Of a stretch of DNA of 64,000 nt, positions 22,881-34,503 are shown piece after piece. Each line of letters begins with the position of its first letter. Position 1 is the stretch's first letter. A model generated the notes under the pieces. The model was not told the DNA's origin. It did no database searches and was given only the letters and a program-made list of their open reading frames with translations. Origin of the DNA: Epichloe hybrida (taxonomy: Eukaryota; Ascomycota; Sordariomycetes; Hypocreales; Clavicipitaceae); the NCBI GenBank assembly GCA_019022495.1, contig JAFEKR010000001.1, positions 2,356,001 to 2,420,000 on the forward strand. The letters are read 5' to 3'. Both the position numbers and the translations under genes were made by a program.

Positions 22881-22952
22881 TCCGGTATGGTGTAGTGGCT
22901 AACATCGCTCGCTCTCACCGAGCAGCCCAGGGTTCGATTCCCTGTACCGGAG
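22881..22952 (+). tRNA. tRNA-Glu (anticodon CTC), no intron
   Basis: A full cloverleaf can be drawn. The acceptor stem TCCGGTA (22881-22887) pairs with TACCGGA (22945-22951). The anticodon stem GCTCG/CGAGC encloses loop CTCTCAC with anticodon CTC at 22914-22916. The T arm is CAGGG-TTCGATT-CCCTG and position 73 is G. The A box (TGGTGTAGTGG) and B box (GGTTCGATTCC) match RNA polymerase III promoter consensus. A pyrimidine-rich run (CTTTCTTTTTATTTT) after 22961 can act as terminator. Confidence 0.97.
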
Positions 22953-23879
22953 TCGCACATTCTTTCTTTTTATTTTAGCACACGCCTCATCCTCACGGGT
23001 CTCCAGTGTACACTCCCCCCTTTTTTTTCATATCCACGATATACAAATGACCCGAATATGGTGCTTATTAGGCAGCTACCCGATAATACTGGCATTTTAA
23101 TAGGGGAAAATCCTCCGAGTCTTGGCCTAGGTGTGTTCCTCGCTAACTTGTGATAACACATCTATCCTGTGTAAGGAAGGTTATATATAGTTCACAGGAT
23201 ATGGATTAACAACGCTGACCGTGAGTGCCCTACGGTTGTCGCGCCACTTGCCACTTACCTGTTGTTTGATGGAGAAAATGTATTCCACTCTCAGGGCAAT
23301 TGCCAGAATCAAGTGATAGAAGTACCAGCCCCAAATACAACAAACAGCAAGAACCAGCGGTATTGTCAAGCCTTCTAGGGTAGTTACAGTGATCTAGGCA
23401 TGAAGTGCTTACTCCTTAGGGACGGCACAAAATAACGACGTAAAAGACCATGTACAGTCACTCATTCTTCAAGTGCATTAAAACTAGCAAGAAGCACCGT
23501 TGTTGTGGTGGGCAATGTTTCTATTCCATTCTGCTTAGAGAAGCTGAAGTCTAGGCCGCCTAAAACGACCATAAAACCATGCGTGTGATTGTCTTCTCTC
23601 AAATTAACCATCCTCCAAATCGCGGCATCCTAAAGGACATTTTTTTGTCTGATTCGCCACCAAGGACATCAACTTGTCTCGTCTCGCACGTCTCGAGCAA
23701 TAAAATCTAAATATAAAAAAACCATCTTAATACATGGGCGATGTTTCTTCGCTGTTTCAACTTCGTTCAAAAATCATCATGTCATGAGCCACGGGTTGCA
23801 AACAAACTCCCGCAGTGATGTTGTGCAATCCGAGCAGTGGCTGCAAAGCCGCGCCGCCATGACTGCAAAGCGCCAATGT
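22953..23879. other. A+T-rich spacer after the tRNA, with one exon-like stretch
   Basis: Composition is A+T-richer than the flanking genes. One 45-codon open stretch bounded by splice-like signals is listed separately (23259-23393). No intact gene or transposon ends are recognised. Confidence 0.4.
23259..23393 (-). pseudogene. possible orphan exon or gene relic, hydrophobic
   Basis: On the minus strand a 135-nt stretch of exactly 45 codons is bounded upstream by a CCTAG acceptor-like end and downstream by a GTAAGT donor. It would encode a hydrophobic segment containing IPLVLAVCCIWGWYFYHLI and ending FSIKQQ. I could not join it to other exons in the A+T-rich surroundings and do not recognise a family. 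It may be the remnant of a membrane-protein gene, or chance. Confidence 0.2.
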
Positions 23880-26241
23880 TTATTCCTGCTGGTACGGATG
23901 CAATTCCAGGCCAGGCCAGGCTAGCTGGAAAAAGTCCGACTGCGATGTCTGAGAAAAGCCCAGGCCTGCACTGGGGACCTCGCCAAATAGGGGTTGCTGC
24001 GGGTAATTGACATTGCTCTTGCTTTCGCTGGCTGGGAAGAGCTGGAAGTCCGGTCCATCGCCCTGGAACGATTCATCAAAGCCCTCATCAACATCACGAA
24101 GCGAGTTGGGAGTGTATAGCATAGCGTTTTCCCGTCCAGCGGGTGAAAAGTGAGGCGCCGCCTCGAGTTGAGGTGCGGGGCAAGGCACAGGAGCCTGATA
24201 GATCGGCAAGTGATGAGACATGAGCTTGTTGTTGTGAAAGATCTGAGCATGTGCAGACGGCTGAGCGGGAAGATGCATGGGAGCAGCATAGATATCCTCG
24301 TCGTTGACGATGAACGTGGCGCCATTCTGGTATGGGGGATACTGCTCATACGAGGTAGCGGAAGAAGATGGAGAGGTGTGCTCCAAAGACAGATCCATTG
24401 CGTCCAGAGAGTCTGGTTGGACGCCATACGTAGCGAACCATTCTCCCTCGGCCTGGTAGGTCGGGAAGATTATGGCGTCCTGGTCTTGCGGAGGTGTGGA
24501 GACGCTGTAGGTAGGAGTACTAGTAGGGGGAGAGATGCTGCCGGGGGCGGGCGTGTGCTGCACAGGATTATCGGACTTGCTGAGACCTTTCTTCCCGTTC
24601 GTCTTGGTTCGGATGTAGGTCCAGCCCATGTGCCTTCTCCATGTGCTGCTTGCGGTTTGAATCTCGCTTCGACTTATAAGGGCAAGGCTTGTACAAGCAC
24701 TCGTACATGGCGGGTGCATCGGAATGCTTGTCATTGACGTGGCGGTCCATCTCTTTTTCAGTGGGCCAACCGAATTCGTGGTATCTGCAAGTCGGGAAGG
24801 GACATTTCCACGGGCGAGAATGTGTCTTTTCGTGCTTAGTGAGGTCACAGGGTCGCTTAAATTCTTTATTGCAACCAGGTTCACGGCACTTCTTGGGTGC
24901 GAGCTCCTCGGCAGTAGCATTCTTCTTTCTTCGAGCCATGGATCGCATAATCTCCTCCTCGTCTTGGCGCTGCTCGCTAAGAGAGCGCTTGAACTTGATA
25001 GGGGAATTCTCTTCCAAGTCCACGGGCTTGCCAGTGGCAATGGACACGGCGGAACCATCTTTTCTGACACGAATGAGCTCAGCGGGGCGGCCATTCTCGG
25101 CAATGCCACCGTAGAGTCTAATCTCATCACCTCTTGAATAGTTGTTAGTAGGATGGTCAGGTGGCACGAAGCGCGGTACATACTTGTCGACGTCCATGTC
25201 GTCGGCGGCACCGCTCTTATCCTTGGCGGCGGCGAGTTGTCTGCCGTACAGATAAATCTGCTCCTTCAGGTCGATGAAGTATCCGTTAGTGTAAGGGCGG
25301 TCGTCAGGTCGGACTTGCTCGCGTTCAGGAAGATATTCGACAGTTGCTTGAATGCATCGGATCGAAGTAAGGCAGAAATCGAGATATAATGCTGCGGACT
25401 TGGCCATCCCCTTGAATAGTAATTTCCGGTAAGAATCACTCCAAACTCCGTTGCCAGTCAGAAGTTGACTTACCGGTGCCATAAAGATCAGAGTCTTTTC
25501 CAAATCACGAAGGCAGATAATCTCCTTGGACCGAATCCGCTGAGGAACATCGAGGACAATCGTCTCGAATTCCTTGAGTGATGGCTTTTCGAGAAGCGGA
25601 CGAAGAGTGTGTTCGTGAATACGATTAAATGCTCTTCGGCTCATTGCAGGGAGCATTTGCTTGGCGCTGGACGCACCAGTGAGGGCAGAAGCGACTGAAT
25701 TTGTCCTTGTGTCTTTCCTGCTCTGTGTGGTCTGAGCAGCCTCGCGCCTTTTCTCCTTGGTAGAGGCAATGGATGAGCCGAGACCGCTGTCTGAAGCCTG
25801 TTGAGATCGACGCACTGAGCGCGGGCGCAAAACCCGACGCTCAGGCTCGGGGTTGGCCGTAGCTGGGTCAACCACAGGAAGGTCGAGGAAGCCCCGAGGA
25901 ACAGGAATACTGTTGTCTCGGAGCGCCTTCTTCTCGGAGGGCTTAGGGGGGTATAGGGAGAGGGCTTCAGACTTGGCGAGAGCCTCGTCGATGTCGGTCA
26001 AGGTGAGAGCGATGCGACGACGATTGGCATCGACGACGTCGTCCAGATGAGTCTGAGCTCGCGAAAGCCGAGGAGGGACAAAAATGTCGTCCGATGTTGA
26101 AGAAAAAACAGGAGACGGGAGAGAATGGAAGGTAACACCCTTGCGGAGGGCCATGGTGGTCTTGAGGGCCATACCACTCTCATTGTCCTTTCCGGAACGA
26201 GTCACCGAAGGAGTCCTTCGACGAGGGTTGGCGAAGGACAT
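23880..26241 (-). CDS. C2H2 zinc-finger protein with apparent 1-nt frameshift
   Basis: This is a conserved fungal nuclear protein with three C2H2-like fingers, probably a transcription factor. The start MSFANPRRRTPSVTRS is at 26241. An optional 63-bp intron (25411-25473) has a GTAAGT donor and is frame-neutral, so it may be retained. The fingers begin CREPGCNKEFKRPCDLTKH, then CPFPTCRYHEFGW, then CLYKPCPYKSKRDSNRKQH. Directly after the third finger the frame breaks. HMEKAHG continues as LDLHPNQDE and stops at 24568, whereas the expected continuation GWTYIRTKTNGKKG is in the next frame, which then stays open for about 248 codons to 23880. The break is at a GGG run (24626-24628). Either a one-base sequence error or a real truncating mutation explains it. 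Coordinates cover both parts. Confidence 0.8.
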
Positions 26242-29186
26242 GGTGAAGGCTTGATGGAGATGGGGGTCAACTTGATGAAATAATGTCACGGGTGTCCTCA
26301 ACAGGGCTGTGTCGGCAGCAAGAGGAGGGTTAGCCTTATTGTGTTCGCCGCAAGCAAAGCCAGGCGAGGTTGGAGAGGAAAAGGCAAGGTCGAGGGTGTG
26401 AGTCACCATACACGCTTCCCAACCCGGGTTGGATCGATCGAAGTTCCACGTAGGACGGCAAACGATCAAGTGTCTGTCTACCAACACGGCGGAGGTGACA
26501 GACAGGAGGACAGAGGGAAAAACGGCAATCGAGAGAATTGAATATGGGAATTACGCCCTTACCCAATTCGCTCGTCAACTAGCGAGGGCTGTCAAAGTGC
26601 GGGCCGAGGCTTCTTGGAACGAAAGAAAGCAGAGAGTACGATAAATGGTGGCTGTCAGCGAAGAAAGCACGCGACGACAGGATCAAAGATGCAGCAATGC
26701 CACCTAGATTCGATGCGAGAAAGGCGAATTGGTGATGAAGCAACCGTAAATACTCAGAGCGAAGAAAGGTAGCAGACGAGCAAATGGATTGGAGAAATTT
26801 GGTCGTCCAAAGAGATGTGGCGGAAAACGGATATATGAGGAACTTGCTGGGTCGATGGGCAAGAGGGGCTCGCTGAAGGAAAAGCAATACCACGATGGGT
26901 GACCGCCGGCAGATGGCGGACGTCAGGAAAAGACACAAACGGGCTGGCAACCGACGTGGAGAGGGACGAGGCACGTCGCCAACAAGGAGCGAGACCGAGG
27001 AGCGAGACCGAGATTGTTGGTAATAACGAGGATGCCGCACTCTCGATAGAAAATCACCTGGCAGGGGCGTCTCAGCCCGGGGGACGCTGCTGCCTAGAGC
27101 CACTTTTCTGAAAAGAGATTAGCGCTTTCCACAAAGCTGATGGGCATCCCTGCCCTGTATGTACCTGTATGTACACCCCACTGTACAAAGCAGCAAGCGG
27201 GCAGCAAGTGGGCAGCAAGTGACTTGGTTGTCTAGCACAGCCAGGAGAGCGAGAAGTGGAAAAAGGTGGGCGACAGCTGCCAATTTGGCGGGCGCAGAGC
27301 CTCATCCCCATACAACTCGACCGCCACGCCGCTTTGTCAGTCTTGCCGGGCAGATAGCGCAGCACGTAATACGGAGTAGAAGCCATGTGAGCCCTGCCCC
27401 GTGCGTTCCGTCCTGCGGTTGTGTTTGGTTGTGTTTGGCTGTGTTTGGTTGTGTTTGGTTGTGTTTGGTCACCCAGTCCGACTCGACAACTCGTCTATCA
27501 TTTACATCGCCAACAAGTTCCCCCCGACTTTGTCAAACAACAACCCCATGTGCACCAGAAGGCAGACGAATTCTGGAAGTCAGAGGACGAGAAAAAAGAA
27601 ACAATGACGACGTCCATTGCCTCTACTCCGTCCATGCTGGTTATACAGAGCCGCGTACCGAGTACGTACTCGACGTTTGGATGGAGTCTCATCGCTTGGC
27701 AAACGCCTCTACTACATGGCAAACACATTGACGAGGGCTTTCCACACCCGCTGCGGCTGTCCTCATTGACATCAGCCTGTCACAATGCCTTGGTCGCACT
27801 ATCTGTTGAAAGGGTGGGTTGGTCCGAGTGCCGGTTCGCTGGTTGTTGGGACCCGTTGGTTCTAAAAGTATGCATATGTATGTCGAGGCCAACAGGAGTG
27901 CTTTCAATGCAACACACACAGGGCACTTTCGACTGTGATACAGTCTTACGGTGCATCCCGGTGCTGATCCCTCTGTCCATAGTCTCTATTTTTATGGATG
28001 CTAGATGCCCTAGCAGCTGCAAGACGGAAATGATGACCGCTGCCGCAGCGGTCGGTGCAAACCGGGCATGACGGCACGAGAACTTGTTGCTGCTGGCCCT
28101 GAATACGGCTGGTCAGCTGTTTGGCATTGGCAGGAGGTGCCATGAGAGAAAATGTCTGGCCAGATCGACTTGCTGTAACCACTTGACGCCGAGTCTACCG
28201 ACATACTATACACAAGGGAGGGCTACCCAGTCAAAGGGGGAGAGCAACTGATGAGTCACACCTGTTCCTGTCCAGCATCCACTCAAATGCTTCGCTGAGG
28301 GGATCCGTCGTCTCAACTTTCTGCTTCGACGGCGCGCTGTCCCCCTCGTGTCGCATTCGGAGGTTTCCTATTTCGGTCACGTTGCAATTTTGAAGAGTAA
28401 CGTTTTCCGCGGGCCACGTCGGCTCGCACTGGACCCAAGCATTTTTTGTTGTTGTTGTTTACAGACGACCAATGACGATGAGTTTAATCAAGCAGCCCAT
28501 GTATGGTATATATGACAATCCGCACACCAGGAAGGCATCAAGAGGTGGCGCCCAGGACAATCCGCTTTGTCGTGTCCTGGTTCGTAGCAGCCTCACAACT
28601 ACGGAGATTTCATGTTCACGAATGACGTCCTAAGGCCTCGTGTTGATTTGATTCCGCTGCGTCACATCGTCATAAGCGGGTACCCGCGCCAGCCCGGCCC
28701 TAACGATGCACCAGACATCCATCTTCCTAACGCGATCTGCTTGCCTGTTTGAGGCTCCGATTTCACGAAGACGAACCTGGCAATTGACATTTCAGTCAGT
28801 CATGTTTTCTTTTCCTTGTCTCTCAGCCGAATACAGTCAGGGCAGATGGCAAAGTCCTGACTTTGGCAGGATGTTTCCATCAGTCAGTCGTCGTAATAGG
28901 CTTGCTTGGCAAGCCTCGCGCGGCTGAAAGTGAGATATTCGCTCATTCTTGCTTGGTGAACAAAAAGGCTCTTTGCCCAGTGCGAAAAGCCACCCATCAT
29001 CATATCATATCTGTCCTTCAAACCATCCCGTCAACTCACAAATGTGGCTTTCCCCGTACAACACCACCATGCATGCATGCATGCACGCCTTCGTTGAAAG
29101 CCACCATCTCAAGTCGGTGCTTCAGCCATGCAGCTCAACTTGCAATGTGTCCTTTTGTCTATTCTGTATCCACCGTTGACAGCTAT
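26242..29186. other. 2.9-kb gene-poor region
   Basis: The part next to 26242 is the long 5' flank or UTR of the C2H2 gene. The rest holds a 10-bp tandem repeat (27421-27470), one TACGGAGTA 9-mer (27370-27378), a GTT run near 28447-28459 and a GCAT run near 29069-29084. Several ORFs of 170-216 codons occur but none has a recognisable domain, and the longest includes the tandem repeat. Confidence 0.5.
27421..27470. repeat. minisatellite, 10-bp unit GTGTTTGGTT, five copies
   Basis: Five consecutive units; the second reads GTGTTTGGCT and the last ends in C. Confidence 0.95.
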
Positions 29187-30659
29187 CTATACGTGCGCCC
29201 ATCCATTATGAGCCAAAATCTGCATCTCATTGATCAGACAAAACACACCAGGCTCCTGATTCCCCTTCTTGTCCCTCTTCCAGCGCTTCATACGAGATCG
29301 CACAACAACGCCTTCCATTTTTACAGACATCCATCGCTTCAATCTATTCCTCCAAATCCCAGTAAAAATTTCCCATGCGGACACCCACGAACCAGCAGGG
29401 TGCGTGGCTTCATACGCTGCTGGATTGTAGCCGACCCGTACTCTTGGATTAAGATAGACGCCTTTCGTTCTGGATAAAGGGTTGTCGGCGTGGATCAAGC
29501 AGCATTCGGACCCTTCGAGGTGATACTCTGCTAGGGAGTCTGGGACGCCACGGAAGCGGAGGCTCGTTGTGGAAGAGACGAATGGCTCGGCCGGCATGAC
29601 GACTGCCAAAACGAAGAAAAAAAAAAAAAAAAAAAAAGAGACGCCGTTGTTAGTTTTCCCGTGATGGGGTTCTCAGAAATGTCGCCGTGGTCATCGCATC
29701 CCCAGGGTGTAAACGTACCGATACCATTCCAGCAGCTCGTGACGGGCACCGCATCCATGTTGCGCACGAGAGCGTTCCTCGAAGTTCTTGCTCTAAAATA
29801 CGGCCACGTCTGCATGACATGCTCGTGGCCTTCAATGTCCCGCAGCGCAAACGTATCGTAGTAGAGAGGGGGATTTGAAAAGTCCAACGAGCAGGCAGCT
29901 CCGTATTCACCACCATTCGTGTCCATCAACTCCAAAACATCTTCAACCTGTTTTTTTTTTTTTTTTTTTTTTTTTTTTGGCGAACCCATCAGTAAGGCAG
30001 CTCGGTCCAACACGATTTGAAACAAAGTCCCATTGCCCAAGGATTCCAGCAAGTCGACATACCGTGAACACCACATCATTCAGGAAAAGAACCTTGTCAA
30101 ACTCCACGCCCTTTTCGTGCAGATCCAGCAGGTCCCTGATCGTCTTATTTCGCAATTTCGCCAGGTACGGAATCCGCCTCAGTTCCCTCTTGTGCCTCGG
30201 CGTCTCTATCCACCCCTCCCCCTTGTTCGGACTGTCGAGCTCATCCTGATGCGTCACGTCCGAGACCTCAACGCGCCGAGGGACGCCCCTCTTCTCCAGC
30301 TCCCGGTCTAGCTCCCGCAGAACCTTCTTGCTGTCGTCCCAGCTCCCGCTTTCGAACACGCTCACGAAAACATTCTTCGGGCCGAAAGTCTCGGTCAGAT
30401 CTAGGACAGCCTTGTTCCAATGGCTTTTCAAGATCTCGCCATTGTTGAAGTGCATGCTTGCGATGTAAATTCGTTCGCGTCGTCTTGATGGCGACGCGGC
30501 GTAGGTTTTGTCGCGGCGGACATGGCTGTGTCCCAGACTGTGATGTATGCGGAGGACTTGGAGGAAATTGAAGAGGCAGAATAGCAAAATCGCTGTTCTG
30601 GTGACGCGCAGACGTAGGACCCGGCGAACATACAGCCAATTAGATGGAGAAAGAAGCAT
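29187..30659 (-). CDS. GT69 family glycosyltransferase (CAP59 / CMT1-like)
   Basis: GT69 enzymes include the Cryptococcus alpha-1,3-mannosyltransferase Cmt1 and capsule protein Cap59; they work in the secretory pathway. Three exons, 30659-30063, 29947-29719 and 29602-29187, give 413 residues. An N-terminal hydrophobic segment (TAILLFCLFNFLQVLRI) acts as a type II signal anchor after a basic stretch. Family marks are IYIASMHFNNGEILKSHW, VFVSVFESGSWDDSK, DKVLFLNDVVFT (acidic NDVVF site), YGAACSLDFSNPPLYYDTF, and LRFRGVPDSLAEYHLEGSEC with HADNP. The joins VVFT|VEDV and NGI|VVMPAEPF keep frame and motif. Intron 1 has a run of 28 A directly before the acceptor CAG; intron 2 has a run of 21 T. Linkage specificity is not readable. 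Confidence 0.88.
29617..29637. repeat. A21 homopolymer (T21 in gene sense) in GT69 intron 2
   Basis: Forms the polypyrimidine tract upstream of the intron 2 acceptor. Confidence 0.95.
29951..29978. repeat. T28 homopolymer (A28 in gene sense) in GT69 intron 1
   Basis: Lies immediately upstream of the acceptor CAG on the minus strand, where a pyrimidine tract would be expected. Confidence 0.95.
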
Positions 30660-31335
30660 TGTGCTGGCTGGCTGTGTGGTTGGTTGCGTGGTGCGTCAAA
30701 GTGTCAAGTACGCACCATGGCAGATTTGTCGTGGACGTGTTCGACGCTCTCTACTGATGCAGAGACCTGTAGTTGTGAGCAATCATCGCGCCGGGGCCAC
30801 AATGCTTGGATCAAGGCCAGAAATGGGTCGATGTGAATAATCAGGTCCCGAGTCCTGACGTGCCACCTCGCCGAAATGAGTACTTTACACGATTGCGTCT
30901 CGCAGGATGACGGCGCACGGGTGTCAGGGTGCCGTGAGCATTTGGGACCCGCTCGGCACACGTAACGACATGCCGTCTGCGTCTCCTCCGTACTCTGGGT
31001 ACGTCTGGGTACGGAGTAGTAATAACAACAAGGGCAATTAATAATCGACGCACAACCAATCTTTATCCATTTACAGAAAAGCTTTACGAGGAAACCGACA
31101 TTACTCTTTGATTATTGAATTCGTGACCACTTGCCGATTCTTTTTTACACCAACAAAGACCATGAATCACCATTTCAGAAATCGTTACCACTACTACATT
31201 AAACAGCGCAATATCCCCAATACATCAGCTCTCTATTTCGTGCGGAATCAACTTCTGCTTCAATCAGGAGAGTGTCTTGTAGCACTTCCTGGCACGAAAA
31301 GATCCCCTCTTTCCTCGCCCTTTGTACGTCGTAGC
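30660..31335. other. spacer between GT69 and PMT4
   Basis: Contains the GT69 5' flank and the PMT4 3' flank, a TGGGTACGTC-type short repeat near 30996-31012, and one TACGGAGTA 9-mer at 31010-31018. No gene is seen. Confidence 0.5.
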
Positions 31336-33570
31336 TCATTTAGCAAAGTGCAGATCGTAGCCGAGCCACTTTCGGCGAACAACCTGCTCAACACTCAGGC
31401 CAGGGTAGCCATATGTCAGTGGCAGGAAGAACCACCATCCGGCAATTGCAATAGTCAGAACGACTGAAGTGGCAATCCATGCCCCTGCCATGCTCTGGCC
31501 GGCAAATCTCTCACGAGCTGTCACGTGCTTTTTAGGACCCTTCTTGGAACTCTGGTGGTCATCGACCGGCTCAGTGTTGAAGATGAACTCGATGAGTGCG
31601 CCGGCAACCAAAGAAGAGGCCAAATGTGCTGGCAAATAATGATGCAAGAAGAGTTGACGACCCATCAAGTAGAACGGGAAGTAGTGAGTTGCCCAAGCAA
31701 TCCAGAAGAAACCGGTAGAGTTGTACAGCCGGGAGCGAGTACCTAGAAGAAATATTAGACTTCGATAAACTTGGCGAGATTGGATCCGTGCGAGTTCAAG
31801 ACTTACGGTGGTCCAGGGCGTCGATGCCGCGTCGCAGCGAGATTTGGTCGGCGAGGACGATGCCGGCGTACACAGCGATCAGACTAGCTACGAACCACCA
31901 GCCGATCGGGTTTCCAACGAAGTAGATCTGCTGGCGAGTGTCGCTCTGAGTCCAGAAGCTGACACCGCGCAACAAGAATGGCCATTGATAAGGATGGCTA
32001 GAATATGGATGACTGCTTGTCAGCTTGCTGTTGTGGTAGAACATGGCTCGCTGAAGCTCAAACCACTTTCGCAAGAAGGGCAACGTTTTGACTTTGCGTG
32101 CCGGCTTTTGACGGCGTGCATCATCGGCAGGCAATGTAGTGATATCCTCCACCAGCCAGATGTTGGAGCTGGGGGCGATCTGCTTATTTCCATTGATCTC
32201 CTGTTGGCGCGAACCCCAGTCAGGCAGCGGCGTGGTGTGTGTCCACATGGCGACCTTGCTTGGGTAGTGAATGAGCTTGAAATAGCTGGCAAACGTCTTG
32301 AACTCCTGATCTCCCTTGCCATTCTCGATGCGAATCTCGAACAGCGTGTCATTGACACGACTGCCATAGGCCTCCTCTTGTGAAACAGTAGTGAATTCCT
32401 GATTTGTTGGGTAGAACGGTGAGGCGACATCGTGCGACAAAAGGAAAGAGTCAGTGCCAACATGTCTCAATCTGATGACTTCATTATTTCTAACGACCCG
32501 GCCCATCTGCTTGTCGTCGCTTGTCGGAAGAATCTGCCAGTAGTTGTTCGTATCGTTGTGAGGGTAACCCGTAACCTGCTGACCCTGGCTAGAGACACGT
32601 CCATCATCATAACGCAGAGGATATCGGTCTGGGTGGCTGTGCAGGTACGCTTTGGTTTCCTTGTGCTTGATTGTGATAGTGTCGTAGTACTGGATGTCTA
32701 CAGCGTTGGCTAGCATAGCATTGTCGCTCAATGTCTCCTGGAATTCGGGAGACATGAAGTCGTCGCCTGGACCTGACCGAGAGAGGACAGCAAAGTGAAC
32801 CTGGAACCAAAACAGATAGAACAAGAATGGGAGGACAATGAGACCGACAGCTCGGGCGGCGAAGTGCTTTCCGAAGCTGGGGAGGCTGATTACACCCCCA
32901 GGGCGCTTGATATCCAACAATTCCCATAAGTCAAAGATGACAGCAGAGCCAATGGTGACAAAGGCGAAGAGACCGACATACTTTGTCGATATGTCACAGG
33001 ACAAGGCAAATCCGGTCAGAATAAGCCACTTCCACCACTTGCGGCTGAACGGCTCGTGTCGTAGCTTGTAAAATTTGATGTAGAAGAGTAGACTACAAGC
33101 CATGGCCAGGACAAGGGTCGCGTCAAGAAGGATCAACCGTGTCTGGCCGATGTGGGCATTGTCGAAGAGAACTAATCCAGCAGCAAGGACGCAGGCCGGA
33201 ACACTGTAACCCGACTCCCACATGATGAGGTACGAGACGGATACCGTCAAGGCGCCGAGGATGGCGGGGAGAGCTCGGAATGCCACATAGGGGACCTTGT
33301 TATCAATGTACGAATCGCCGATATTTTCGAAGTGGAAGTGACCGTTGTAGCCGACTAGCCAACCCATGAACGCAAAAAGAAGCTTCGCAAAAGGAGGATG
33401 AACATCGAAGAAGTACGTTCGTTCTAGGTAGTATGATGCAAACTGCGTCGAGATTAAAAAAAAGGTCAGGTCACATCCCACGGTCGCATTACTCCTGTTA
33501 TCAAACCTACCTTGCCGAAGTGGACTTCGTCGAAAACGACCTCATTAGGATGGCTGATGCCCCAAAATCG
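31336..33570 (-). CDS. PMT4: protein O-mannosyltransferase, Pmt4 class, 5' exon not found
   Basis: Pmt4 transfers mannose from dolichol-phosphate-mannose to Ser/Thr of membrane proteins in the ER. Exons read 33570-33511, 33442-31807 and 31742-31336, with introns of 68 and 64 bp. The first visible exon reads RFWGISHPNEVVFDEVHFGK, with the catalytic DE pair of loop 1, and splices to FASYYLERTYFFDVHPPFAK. MIR-domain sequence follows (LHSHPDRYPLRYDDGRVSSQ, VTGYPHNDTNNYW, RLRHVGTDSFLLSHDVASPF). C-terminal helices then include HHYLPAHLASSLVAGAL and the end KWLGYDLHFAK. Upstream of the Arg codon (33568-33570) the sequence no longer resembles Pmt4. The expected cytosolic N-terminus and first helix (about 60-80 residues) are absent, the frame has a stop (TAA, about 33642-33644) and there is no in-frame Met. 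Confidence 0.9.
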
Positions 33571-34503
33571 TGGACCCACGATTCTGGAGTTCTCCTGGAT
33601 GTACGACGAATTACGGAAATATTTCCACACGGTCCATTGTTAATACAGTGGGTGTACGGTCCGTACCTACGGGTCTCTGATGAGCGCTACTCATTCAATA
33701 TCTCTTCGGAAACGATGAGGCCTCGGGGTGGTCACTACAGGGGATTGTGCGCAATTAACGTATGTAGGCCGCTCGGCGTACGTGTGCTCTCGAACCGCAG
33801 TCGTCAGGGCGGATGATTATGGCCTATGGCCTATGGCCTATGGGCAATGATTGCACCGAAATGCGTTTTAATGTTTCTGCAGTCCATAACGACCATTACA
33901 GGAATACGTGGTCATGGCCTCAACCCCTCGAATACAATCCGTGAACAGCGATCATGTCGTCGTTCAATGCATCCCCCAGCTAGGAGTGAGACGGAGGCTG
34001 ATGGAGGAGGACTGGGCAGAAGGACAGCAGCTTAGTAGCAGAAGGAGAGAGAGGCCTTCTAAGCTTCGTTGAGGAGGTCGACCCGGTGTCCAAGGCCTCG
34101 CCGTATTATCAAGTAAAGCCAACGTACCCCAGGAGTACACTGTACGTCCAGTGCGTCCACAACACGGAGCACGCACGCGAGGGGCATCCAGGTTCCTAGG
34201 ACATTGCACCCTTATTATGGTGGGCCACCCATCCACCCATCCACCCATCACCCCAATTAAACCGCTGCCGGAGCGAGCAGGAGCTTATTACCTTGTCTGC
34301 TAAGCTCTGTTTTGTCTGCCGTCTGCCGTCTGCCTTTATTTCTATATTTCTAAACCCCCAAGACCCCAACATCTCGAATCGCTTGATTTCTCGAAAAAAA
34401 AAACTCACCCAATTTCCACACTTCTGTAGGATACTCTTCCGCTTCTTAACCAAACTGGGCTCGTTCCTCCCGATTCTGACATCTCACACCCAACTACACA
34501 GGT
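33571..34503. other. divergent region between PMT4 and the RidA-like gene
   Basis: It should contain the PMT4 first exon and both promoters. I find no hydrophobic segment resembling Pmt4 helix 1 on the minus strand. Short repeats include TATGGCC triplets near 33827-33843 and CCACCCAT copies near 34227-34250. A CT/pyrimidine-rich stretch precedes the RidA start. Confidence 0.5.

Noticed and set aside
26579..27103. 174-codon minus-strand ORF upstream of the C2H2 gene
   Set aside because: Composition looks like translated pyrimidine-rich leader; probably 5' UTR of the C2H2 gene.
27421..28071. 216-codon plus-strand ORF
   Set aside because: Its beginning is the translated 10-bp tandem repeat and the remainder resembles nothing; probably spurious.
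28863..29477. 204-codon plus-strand ORF near the GT69 3' end
   Set aside because: Partly antisense to the last GT69 exon and without any domain.
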